From a bacterium (GTDB lineage: Bacteria > Patescibacteriota > Saccharimonadia > Saccharimonadales > UBA4665): a stretch of DNA of 37,173 nucleotides. Shown here piece after piece: positions 24,862-32,096 of the stretch. Made by a program: the position numbers and the translations under genes. The number at the start of each line of letters is the position of its first letter. Position 1 is the stretch's first letter. Below the pieces are notes generated by a model that was given only the letters and a program-made list of their open reading frames with translations, made no database searches and was not told where the DNA came from. The stretch spans positions 1-37,173 of the forward strand of contig JAJZMH010000022.1 of the NCBI GenBank assembly GCA_021850365.1, given 5' to 3'.

Positions 24862-24912
24862 GACAGGCTACCCTGCAGAGTACGTCTCGCAAGATTATGC
24901 CTGTCACTTTTT
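24862..24912 (+). terminator. Possible hairpin terminator
   Basis: Perfect 7-base arms GACAGGC (24862-24868) and GCCTGTC (24899-24905) with a 30-base loop are followed by CTTTTT. The large loop makes a classical terminator doubtful. It lies immediately after the 3' end of the NYN gene, which reads the other way. Confidence 0.35.
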
Positions 24913-25414
24913 ATTTATGTTCAAGCTTTGCTCGTTTAGTGCTTATATAATCAATTCTTGCCATAAACGGCTTGAGGAGTTTGGAGTACTTTAATTTGTT
25001 GGGAACTAAAATCTTTTCAAGTTTTCCGATTTCTTCTAGGTACTCATAAAGGCAAAGAAAATCCCCATCTCCACTAACTACTACAGCTGTATCGTATTCT
25101 TTAACTAATCTTGCAGCGGCATATAACACGAGTTCGGCATCTACATTACCTTTTGTGGTTTATTTACCATCCTTAAAATAATGCTGAGTTGGTTTAAAAA
25201 TAAGAGTGAAACCAGCTCGCTGCAAGTAGTGATATAGTAGTTGGTTCTCGGGCATTTGGCCAATAAACAGATAAGCTTGATCTATTCTGTATGTATCACT
25301 TAAAAACTTTCGGAACTTGACAAAATCCAACTTCCACCCAGCATCACGTACACCTAAATTGAGGTTCTGGCTATCGATAAATGCATAAACTTGCTTATGT
25401 TTAACCCCTGACAT
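24911..25414 (-). pseudogene. NYN-domain (LabA/DUF88-type) nuclease gene with an in-frame stop
   Basis: PIN-like NYN proteins are predicted metal-dependent RNases. The frame runs unbroken from the ATG at 25414 to the stop at 24911 except for one TAA at 25160-25162, after residue 84. The two halves are in the same frame, and ten codons join the stop to the downstream open part. Family acidic motifs lie on both sides: AFIDSQNLNL (Asp14) before the stop, GNVDAELVLYAA and VVVSGDGDFLCL after it. A single change such as CAA to TAA explains the break. TGA is not involved, so recoding of that codon is not the answer. The gene lies within the repeat-flanked insert. A sequencing error is the main alternative. 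Confidence 0.8.
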
Positions 25415-25582
25415 ACCTCTATTATCTCACTTTTACTAGATAGATTATAGTCTTGGGCATTTAAATAGCCTTGAATTGTTCTAGTTTATAATCCAGAGCC
25501 CTTAAATCAAAAAAATGATTTCCGTCGAAGCGCCTCGTTTGGACATTATGTTCTAGGGAGCTTTTTTATTGAAAAAACTCCA

Positions 25583-25612
25583 TTGACCTTAACGTACATC
25601 TAGTTGTACAAT
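25583..25612 (+). promoter_or_regulatory. Promoter and operator of the toxin-antitoxin pair
   Basis: TTGACC (25583-25588) and TACAAT (25607-25612) are 18 bases apart. The -10 overlaps TGTACA (25605-25610), and a related CGTACA lies at 25593-25598, 12 bases apart. TGTACA is the core of the known YefM operator in E. coli, so autorepression by the antitoxin here is a fair inference. Confidence 0.6.
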
Positions 25613-25637
25613 AGGAATGTAACATAGGAATAAGATT

Positions 25638-25895
25638 ATGAGTACTAAGACAATAGATACCACCGATTTACGTAATAATCTATCGACTACTATTAATGCC
25701 CTAGGAAAAAACGATATTCTGTTTATTAAAAGAAGAGGTAAACTCACCGGAAAAGTTATTGTTGATGACGATTTATTAGAAGACCTACTGTTATTAAATG
25801 ATAGTAAGTATATAGCCTCTATATCTAAGGCTCGTGATGAAATAAAGCGTGGTGACATTTATACATTTGATGAGGTTTTTGGGGACGTATTATAA
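25638..25895 (+). CDS. Antitoxin, Phd/YefM family
   Basis: DNA-binding antitoxin of 85 residues. The N-terminus TIDTTDLRNNLSTTINALGKND, followed by LFIKRRGKLTGKVIVDDD, matches the Phd/YefM fold that binds the operator. The C-terminal half (SISKARDEIKRGDIYTFDEVF) is the usual toxin-wrapping tail. It lies directly before the toxin gene with stop and start adjacent, the typical antitoxin-first order. The pair sits inside the insert between the two repeat copies and is probably what keeps or kept that segment in place. Confidence 0.88.
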   Translation: MSTKTIDTTDLRNNLSTTINALGKNDILFIKRRGKLTGKVIVDDDLLEDLLLLNDSKYIASISKARDEIKRGDIYTFDEVFGDVL

Positions 25896-26159
25896 ATGAA
25901 CAAATACCGCATTGTATTTGCGGGTAGTAGTAAAAAAGATTTAGATAAACTTGACCAAACTACACGTAAAAGAATAGCAAAAAAACTTCAATTCTTTCTT
26001 GAGCAAAAAGACCCTTTGGCTTATGCAAGGCCACTGGTTCATTCCAGTATCGGTAGTTATAGATTCCGCATTGGTCATTATCGTATTGTTTTTGACATAG
26101 ACAGAAATATAATGCAAGTGATTAATATTAAACATAGAAAAGATGTATACAGAGGATAA
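25896..26159 (+). CDS. Toxin, RelE/ParE superfamily
   Basis: Predicted ribosome-dependent mRNA interferase of 87 residues. The pattern is that of RelE: a basic helical start (SSKKDLDKLDQTTRKRIAKKL), then SIGSYRFRIGHYRIVFDID with the conserved arginines on adjacent strands, and the ending INIKHRKDVYRG typical of the family. The ATG follows the antitoxin TAA with no gap, so expression is coupled. No inactivating change is seen. RelE rather than YoeB is suggested by the ending, but subfamily calls from sequence alone are soft. Confidence 0.88.
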   Translation: MNKYRIVFAGSSKKDLDKLDQTTRKRIAKKLQFFLEQKDPLAYARPLVHSSIGSYRFRIGHYRIVFDIDRNIMQVINIKHRKDVYRG

Positions 26160-26272
26160 ACGTAATTTAGCCCAATATTAAAAAAGCTTAATGAGTTATT
26201 CCATCATAGTATTTTTCAGACATTAAATATTTTGTAATATAATAATCTAAAATATGTTATTAATACTTAGGA

Positions 26273-26393
26273 GTTATTAAAGGCAATGAGTTTAGACTAT
26301 AATTATTTAAATGAACATAGATCTAAAAGATAAAAAAATAGTTTATTTAATCCGACATGGTCAAAGTGAAGATAATTTAAGGCCAGTTTTTCA
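26273..26393 (+). repeat. Direct repeat, right copy (121 bp)
   Basis: Partner of 24651-24770. This copy keeps the ATG and the open frame, and leads into the full histidine phosphatase gene. The insert between the copies is 1,502 bp. Confidence 0.85.
26298..26303 (+). promoter_or_regulatory. -10 box of the histidine phosphatase gene
   Basis: TATAAT ends seven bases before the ATG at 26311, again suggesting a leaderless message. The same box is kept in the left repeat copy, where it overlaps the Nudix stop codon. Confidence 0.5.
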
Positions 26394-26970
26394 AAGACCG
26401 CAAGCACCATTGACTAAAAATGGTTTAAGTCAAGCAAAACTAATAGCCAATCGTTTGTCTGATATTAACTTTGACATAATTCTATCTAGTCCATATCAAA
26501 GAGCATTCCAAACAGCAGAAATTATAGGAAATAAAATAAATAAAAGTGTATTTGTTAAGGATTTTTTAAGAGAGATAACTAGTCCAAAAAGCATTCAAGG
26601 TAAAAAATATGATGATCCAATTGCTTCTAAGAAATGGAGAAAGTGGGAAAAAACTTTAAGGAATGGGGATCTAAAATTTGAAGACGGAGAAAATTATATA
26701 GAACATATTCAAAGAGTTGATCAAATCTTAACTTACCTTAAAAACTTGCCATTTTCAAAAATTGCTCTAGTCAGTCATGGGTATCTTATCCGAGCTTTAA
26801 TTTTTAGAGCAGTTTTAGACAACAGCCTTAATCCAGAAATATTAAACAAAATTCAAAACAAAATTAAATCTGAAAATACGGGAATATCGATCTTATTTTA
26901 TAGCGATGATTTTGAACAAGACTTCTCCTTTAGATTATATACCTACAATGATCACGCGCATTTTAGTTAA
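26311..26970 (+). CDS. Histidine phosphatase family protein
   Basis: Phosphoglycerate-mutase-like phosphatase of 219 residues. The phospho-acceptor is in YLIRHGQSEDN (RHG at residues 15-17), with the second arginine in SSPYQRAFQTAEII and the second histidine in LVSHGYLIRAL. Such enzymes act on small phosphate esters; the substrate is unknown, although an adjacent Nudix hydrolase in the ancestral layout suggests nucleotide or sugar-phosphate housekeeping. A truncated copy of its beginning remains at 24689. Its end overlaps the convergent CHAP gene by eight bases. Confidence 0.92.
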   Translation: MNIDLKDKKIVYLIRHGQSEDNLRPVFQRPQAPLTKNGLSQAKLIANRLSDINFDIILSSPYQRAFQTAEIIGNKINKSVFVKDFLREITSPKSIQGKKYDDPIASKKWRKWEKTLRNGDLKFEDGENYIEHIQRVDQILTYLKNLPFSKIALVSHGYLIRALIFRAVLDNSLNPEILNKIQNKIKSENTGISILFYSDDFEQDFSFRLYTYNDHAHFS

Positions 26971-27460
26971 TCTTACTATGAATAAAGTTATATTTAGATA
27001 TTTGATTAAAACTTATTGTTCGAGTATCTACTTCATCAAATCCAACCCTGTTCATTTCACTAATAGTAAAACTTTTTCCTTGAACTACATTAGTTACAAA
27101 GGCTACATGTCCTAAACCACCATAGGCATTAGGATCCTGCATAATAGCTCCAAATGATGGAATATCGTCTACTAAATATCCACTTTTTTGAGCATTTTTA
27201 GCCCAAGATATAGCATTTCCCCAGTCGGTCGGAATTGGTTCTTTTATCAATTCTCTTAAGTAATAAACCCAATAGGTGCAATTTCCAAATGCATAATAAT
27301 CCCCTTTTATTAAAGGTCCACTATAAATAAAAATATTCTTGTTATTCAAATATGAGTTTGAGCTAAGGGCACTTAAATTTGTTAGACTTGAGAGAGCGAT
27401 CGCTGGTAGGATCATTAATAAAATTATAATGCCTAGTATTAGCCCGTAAATACTTTTCAT
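26963..27460 (-). CDS. CHAP-domain peptidoglycan hydrolase
   Basis: Cysteine amidase/endopeptidase likely to open the cell wall for the secretion apparatus. The 165-residue protein starts with a signal-anchor helix (residues about 5-28), then a CHAP domain with the nucleophile Cys61 in YAFGNCTYWVY, His118 in GLGHVAFVT, and Glu135/Asn137 in ISEMN. It is the last gene of the T4SS operon, overlapping the VirB4 stop by four bases, in the place held by VirB1-like or NlpC/CHAP hydrolases in Gram-positive conjugation loci. It faces outward if the helix is a normal N-in anchor. Confidence 0.88.
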   Translation of the reverse strand: MKSIYGLILGIIILLMILPAIALSSLTNLSALSSNSYLNNKNIFIYSGPLIKGDYYAFGNCTYWVYYLRELIKEPIPTDWGNAISWAKNAQKSGYLVDDIPSFGAIMQDPNAYGGLGHVAFVTNVVQGKSFTISEMNRVGFDEVDTRTISFNQISKYNFIHSKIN

Positions 27461-29172
27461 TTTATGTAAAGTTCACTTGGGTCTGTTGTAATTAGCGGGT
27501 GTTCCTTTTTAGAGGCTATGATTTTAAGAGCTAAATGAGTCTGATCTACAATCATTAGCGCTTCCCCACGATCGGAAGTTAGCAAAAAATCTCTTTCAAA
27601 TTCACTAAGATTAAAAGATTTTTGAACCTGATCAATACTAGTACTATCTTGACGCATCAATATACGAATCATGCTCTGGGATGCAACAATTTTTCCATAT
27701 GGATTGTTTAAAAAGTCATTAGCTTGTTGGCTAATAATACTAATGCCTAAATAATATTTCCTTGCTCTTCTTACTAAACCTGCAATAAATTTAGCTGAAG
27801 TTGGATTTTCGAATAATAACCAACCTTCATCTATTATAAGAATTTGTTTACTTTTATTTTGTTTGACTGAGTTTGAGACAAAATTAGAAATCATAAACAT
27901 CATAATTGGTCTAATATTTTCAGATAAATCTTTTATATCAAAAACAATTAAACGATTATCCAAAGCTATATTTGTTTGAGAGTTAAATAGCTCGGATAAA
28001 CTACCAGTTACATATTTCTCTATTTTGGATAATAGATCTTTTTGATGATATTTTCTTAATCTTAGATAAAAATCTTTAAGAAGAGGTGGCGTTTTGGTTT
28101 CCTTTGCGTAGAGCTCTAAAAGTATTTTATCTACGATTGCTTTTTCATTTGTCTTTAATCCCTCGGCCATAACCTGAATAAAACTAGTTAAGTCTTGAAT
28201 GTGTTGAGTTTTATCTTTGTTGTTTAATTTTGAATAAAGAGAATCAAATGGATTAATTTTTTGTTTTGAGTTTATAGTTATTTTGATATACGACCCAGAT
28301 AACGATTCAGCCAATGAACGGTACTCACCTTCTGGATCAATTACTATAACCTTAGTACCGTCATTTAATTGACGAATAATCTCAACTTTTGTTAGATAAC
28401 TTTTTCCACTTCCACTTTGAGCAAATATTATTGAATTAGCATTTGCTAAACTAAACCGATCAACAATCACTAATGAATTATTGGATTTATTTATTCCATA
28501 AAGAACTCCCGAAGGATGTACTAAATCTGAAGACATAAATGGGAAGGTTAATGCGAGCGAAGAACTATCTATGTTTCTTTGATGAGTTAAATTATTTTCG
28601 GCTCTTGGCAGAATTGATCGGAGTGCTTCAATTTGTTGATACCTGGAAACTTTAGTATAAAAGAGTTTTGAAGCCATTACCGATTCCAACATTGAAGTTA
28701 TTTTGTTAAGTTCAGAAAGCGAGTTCGCACGAAGTCCAATATAGATACTCAGTTGAAATAATTTTTGTTGCCCTCTAAGTATCTTGTCTCTCAAATCTAT
28801 TGCTGAGTCTAGAGGATCAGTAATTTCGGAACCTATAATCTTACCATCTCTTAACATAGTTCTTTTTGTTGATTCAAGTTCAGTAATCTTACGATTCAAC
28901 TTAGGTAGAGCCTGAGAAGATGGAATTTCTTGAATATGATATGAAATATCTGAGTTATACCCAAAATTAATTAAATTATCTAACCATCCGCTAACTGCTA
29001 CAAATGGAAATCCAACAATGTATAAACAGCGTAAATATTGATTATCTATTTTTAAATAATCTTCATTCTCTTTAAGACCTTCATATGAGAATAAATCAAT
29101 TATCGTTAGTGAATCGTTTTTGATTAAATTTGGCAAATTAACTTTTTTATCTAGAATTTCTTTGATCTTCAT
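27457..29172 (-). CDS. virB4: VirB4/TraC-family secretion ATPase
   Basis: Energises assembly of, and transport through, the T4SS. The 571-residue protein has a membrane-proximal N-terminal domain, Walker A FAQSGSGKSYLT at about residue 252, VIDPEGEYRSL, Walker B LIIDEGWLLF, and the RARKYYLGISIISQQ and conserved C-terminal segments of the VirB4 clade. The N-terminal domain is shorter than in TraC-type proteins, and a separate upstream protein probably supplies another part. It overlaps both neighbours (26 bases upstream, 4 downstream). The absence of a relaxase or coupling protein nearby argues against a self-transferable element. Confidence 0.93.
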   Translation of the reverse strand: MKIKEILDKKVNLPNLIKNDSLTIIDLFSYEGLKENEDYLKIDNQYLRCLYIVGFPFVAVSGWLDNLINFGYNSDISYHIQEIPSSQALPKLNRKITELESTKRTMLRDGKIIGSEITDPLDSAIDLRDKILRGQQKLFQLSIYIGLRANSLSELNKITSMLESVMASKLFYTKVSRYQQIEALRSILPRAENNLTHQRNIDSSSLALTFPFMSSDLVHPSGVLYGINKSNNSLVIVDRFSLANANSIIFAQSGSGKSYLTKVEIIRQLNDGTKVIVIDPEGEYRSLAESLSGSYIKITINSKQKINPFDSLYSKLNNKDKTQHIQDLTSFIQVMAEGLKTNEKAIVDKILLELYAKETKTPPLLKDFYLRLRKYHQKDLLSKIEKYVTGSLSELFNSQTNIALDNRLIVFDIKDLSENIRPIMMFMISNFVSNSVKQNKSKQILIIDEGWLLFENPTSAKFIAGLVRRARKYYLGISIISQQANDFLNNPYGKIVASQSMIRILMRQDSTSIDQVQKSFNLSEFERDFLLTSDRGEALMIVDQTHLALKIIASKKEHPLITTDPSELYIK

Positions 29173-29800
29173 TTAATTTCTCCTTTTTAGAAATTGGGGT
29201 GTCTTGAATATTAAACTGATCTAAAATAATAGGCTGGATTTTGGCTTTTATTGGATTATAAAAACTATAAAATAAATCGATTATAGCTAGTGAATCTAGT
29301 GGAAATGAAATAATATTTAATTTTTTTAAATTTTTTTGAATTAATTCTATTCTTAATTCTAGTTGTTTTTTAACTAAATTAAATTCTTGCCCTTGATCTA
29401 GTTCAATAGGAATAATTACATAAAAGAATTTAGAGAGTATCTTATTTTGGCTCACTAACTCTAGCACAAAGTTTTTATATTCTTTTAAGTTTTGTAAGTA
29501 TATTGAATTTTTTTCTTTTTTTATTTTCTGATTAATACTACCTAAGTAATCGTCTATATCCATTTCCCTAGTACGGATCAATATTTGGATAGGAAAGTTT
29601 AGTGAGTTCAAAAATCCTTCATAAATATCTATCACATTGTCTTGTTCTGACTCATTTTTTAGTTGAAAGTTTATTGAGGAAGTTTGGATGATTGTAAAAT
29701 ATTTATAGTTGTTTATTTTGACTATTCCAGAACGAATATCTTGAATGCCTATTTGATCAATTGAAGACCCTTTCTTATTAAATATTTGAAATTTGAACAT
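29147..29800 (-). CDS. T4SS accessory protein, TraC N-domain-like
   Basis: The 217-residue cytoplasmic protein resembles the N-terminal, ATP-site-free part of VirB4/TraC-like proteins found as a separate gene in Gram-positive and Patescibacteria T4SS loci. Pattern: a beta-rich opening (GIVKINNYKYFTIIQTSSINF), then helices with a small insertion containing LNFPIQILIRTREMDIDDYL, and IELDQGQEFNLVKKQLELRIELIQK. No Walker motif is present. It overlaps prgI upstream and virB4 downstream, which supports a direct role with VirB4. The assignment is by pattern and position only. Confidence 0.65.
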   Translation of the reverse strand: MFKFQIFNKKGSSIDQIGIQDIRSGIVKINNYKYFTIIQTSSINFQLKNESEQDNVIDIYEGFLNSLNFPIQILIRTREMDIDDYLGSINQKIKKEKNSIYLQNLKEYKNFVLELVSQNKILSKFFYVIIPIELDQGQEFNLVKKQLELRIELIQKNLKKLNIISFPLDSLAIIDLFYSFYNPIKAKIQPIILDQFNIQDTPISKKEKLNEDQRNSR

Positions 29801-30257
29801 AAAGTTTTCCTTTCTTATTAAATTTAAAAACGTACTTATCTGAATCTTTGACTAGTTCGCTTAAATGATCAGTTTGTCTTGAGGATGGGATTATTTCTGA
29901 TCTTACTTTTTTTGAAGACATTTTAGTTATATTCAATTCTGGATTATGATTATATTTACTTGACGGAGTTAAGACATATATCCTGGGTCTAAGTAAAAAA
30001 CTAAGGTATAAAATTAAATAATTTAGAACTAAGTTTTGATCACGTCTTCGTATTGCCAGGACAGAAATGGAGCCACTAAGAATAATGCTGGGAATTAATT
30101 TTAAAAGACTAAATTTTAAAAATGGAGGAATTACCAAATATATAAAGAAACTTATCAGGAGAGCCAATATTAAAATAATGATTTGGGTGATACTAAGTGA
30201 TGATGTAATTTTATCTTCTACGTTAGTAATTTGAGCTGGTATAACGGAAACACGCAT
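29778..30257 (-). CDS. PrgI-family membrane protein (VirB3-like)
   Basis: A small inner-membrane T4SS component, 159 residues. After the short start MRVSVIPAQITNVEDKI come two membrane helices (about 25-44 and 48-66), then the characteristic RRRDQNLVLNYLILYLSFLLRPRIYV segment, and a polar tail. PrgI proteins occupy the VirB3 position, next to VirB4. It lies nine bases after the stop of the VirB6-like gene and overlaps the next gene by 23 bases. Confidence 0.88.
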   Translation of the reverse strand: MRVSVIPAQITNVEDKITSSLSITQIIILILALLISFFIYLVIPPFLKFSLLKLIPSIILSGSISVLAIRRRDQNLVLNYLILYLSFLLRPRIYVLTPSSKYNHNPELNITKMSSKKVRSEIIPSSRQTDHLSELVKDSDKYVFKFNKKGKLYVQISNI

Positions 30258-30266
30258 CGTGACCTT

Positions 30267-31604
30267 TTAAGTCCTTTCTCCGTAGTAACTTGGTTGAGAA
30301 TTTTTTTGGTTGGATGAAAAAGGAGTATACTCTATTCTTTTTTTAGTACTCCCTCCAGGAATAACAAGTTGAATACTTCTTCTAAGAATTCCAGCAGTTT
30401 GACTAAATCCTCCTAATAATTTTGAAGTACTTTTGCTGGCATATCTTGCGCTTGTAGACAGATAACTTAAATTACTAATTACACCTTGAGTTTTTAAAAG
30501 AGTAACTAAGGTGGCTAGACCTAGCAAAATAGACATTAATGGATCCGGGAGACCGTTATTAGCCGCTGCCATTCCAGCCATTAATGAGGCTGCTAGTTCA
30601 ATAATTACAACGTGAAAAAATAAAACAAAAATAGTACTTATATATTTTTTAAGAGCAGTTACCGCTAAGTCTCTTAAACCAGGGATTATAAAAAGTAAAA
30701 TAACAATTGGAGCAAGGATTATTCCAAGATAAATTGTCACAATCCGAAGTAGATAATAAATAATCAAGATTACGCTTAAAATAATAAAAATAAGCATAAT
30801 CAACAGTACAGCTAAGCTATAAACTGAGGATTGATTTATAACTAGTTTTAAAATATTCCAAAATGAATTAATAACGTTTGTATTTGAGATAGCTTTGATC
30901 ATGATATTAGAGATCTGGATAATAAAATCAATTATGTAAATTGAGCTATTAATTAAAACAAATGCAAAACCAATTTGGGGAAGTAATTGTGAAATACTAA
31001 CTTCCGTAAATCCAAATACAGAAAAACTCATTATTCTAAAACCAAGTAATACTATAACTAAAAATAACAGCCCGTCAGCAATACCGACTGAGCTTAGCCA
31101 TAGATCATAAACTGCTTTATTATTAGCTCCTAGTGAAGTACCCGCGGTAAAGTAAGATATTGCTTTAATAAAAGGAGAGCCAATGGTTTCGATAATGCTC
31201 CCAAAAACCCCTGCAATAGCCTTAATAATAATTGCCACAATTCCAGAAGAAGGATTTTTGGGTTTTATGTTTGAAAGTAATGGAATCTGATTATTAACTT
31301 TGCTAGATCCAACCTGACCGTAACTTGAGATAAATAAGTTACTTAAAAACATTCCAGAGATAATGATCACTAATCCAATGACAGAATTTAAAATTATTTT
31401 CTTAGCCTTAGTTAATTTATAAATATTTCCAGAAGAAGTTATGTAACTATACCCACCAATTAGAATAAATAAAACAGCCACAATAGCACCTAATCCTGAC
31501 AGCATATCTATAATTGGAAGTAGCGATGAATGAACTGAGGAAGTGATTGAGGATACGGTTGAAAACAATCCTAAATCTATCAAAGTTTTATCCCCCAAAT
31601 GCAT
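30267..31604 (-). CDS. VirB6/TrbL-like channel protein with a pilin-like front
   Basis: Polytopic membrane protein of 445 residues that would form the T4SS channel. About 8-9 helices are visible. Residues about 30-95 (IGGYSYITSSGNIYKLTKAKK, then two hydrophobic stretches) look like the VirB2-like protein encoded just upstream, so the protein appears to be a pilin-type domain joined to a VirB6-type body. The C-terminal 50 residues are a polar cytoplasmic tail. An ATG at 31604 overlaps virB2; a TTG at 31583 four bases past the virB2 stop with GGGGGA before it is a credible alternative start. Confidence 0.82.
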   Translation of the reverse strand: MHLGDKTLIDLGLFSTVSSITSSVHSSLLPIIDMLSGLGAIVAVLFILIGGYSYITSSGNIYKLTKAKKIILNSVIGLVIIISGMFLSNLFISSYGQVGSSKVNNQIPLLSNIKPKNPSSGIVAIIIKAIAGVFGSIIETIGSPFIKAISYFTAGTSLGANNKAVYDLWLSSVGIADGLLFLVIVLLGFRIMSFSVFGFTEVSISQLLPQIGFAFVLINSSIYIIDFIIQISNIMIKAISNTNVINSFWNILKLVINQSSVYSLAVLLIMLIFIILSVILIIYYLLRIVTIYLGIILAPIVILLFIIPGLRDLAVTALKKYISTIFVLFFHVVIIELAASLMAGMAAANNGLPDPLMSILLGLATLVTLLKTQGVISNLSYLSTSARYASKSTSKLLGGFSQTAGILRRSIQLVIPGGSTKKRIEYTPFSSNQKNSQPSYYGERT

Positions 31605-31935
31605 TAGTAGCTAGAGACGTAACAATATTGGATAGAACAAATGATCCTATAGTTATAGCTAATCCAATAGCTGAATATAAGATAGTTCTTTTAGCTTTTT
31701 CTAATTTATGGGGATTGCCACTTGAGGTTATGTAACTAAATCCACCTACTATAAAGTACCCTGTAGCAACTAAACCAGCTAAACCAGCCATAATTTGAAT
31801 AATGCTTTTAATAAAACTAGATATTTGACTTACGCTAGCCGTAGAGGAGAATGCAAATACATTATTAAAATCAAGTAAGATAATAAAAACACTAATAATC
31901 AGTAGCTCGATCCATTTTTTAATTCTATTTTTCAA
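31588..31935 (-). CDS. virB2: VirB2/TrbC-like pilin-type membrane protein
   Basis: Predicted T4SS pilus or channel subunit, 115 residues. It has a secretion signal (WIELLIISVFIILLDF, cleavage near VFA-FSS) and two membrane helices separated by the short polar loop GGFSYITSSGNPHKLEKAK. The start is TTG at 31935, supported by an ideal GGAGG site six bases before it. It is the first gene of the T4SS unit. The loop phrase SYITSSGN recurs in the next gene. Confidence 0.8.
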   Translation of the reverse strand: MKNRIKKWIELLIISVFIILLDFNNVFAFSSTASVSQISSFIKSIIQIMAGLAGLVATGYFIVGGFSYITSSGNPHKLEKAKRTILYSAIGLAITIGSFVLSNIVTSLATNAFGG

Positions 31936-32096
31936 TTTGTTCCTCCACTTTAATAATTTGACATAGTCGTATCCTACTTGGTATCAGTTTAAATAAGAAA
32001 CATAAGCAAATTATTTATATTAAAAAATAATTAAACTGTTCCTACTAACTTCGTAAGATGTTGTTTTTAATACTAAATTATTTTATTTAATAATAA

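Noticed and set aside
24862-24905. Integron attC-like site
   Set aside because: The GACAGGC/GCCTGTC arms do not match the RYYYAAC/GTTRRRY core boxes, and no integrase gene is present.
25160-25162. Recoded stop codon in the NYN gene
   Set aside because: The codon is TAA, not TGA, and TGA serves as a normal stop elsewhere in the window, so no code change is indicated.
25589-25858. Minus-strand frame opposite the antitoxin gene
   Set aside because: It is the antisense of a recognisable Phd/YefM gene and its promoter.
26906-27115. Plus-strand frame across the phosphatase-CHAP junction
   Set aside because: It is antisense to the conserved CHAP catalytic region and out of frame with the phosphatase.
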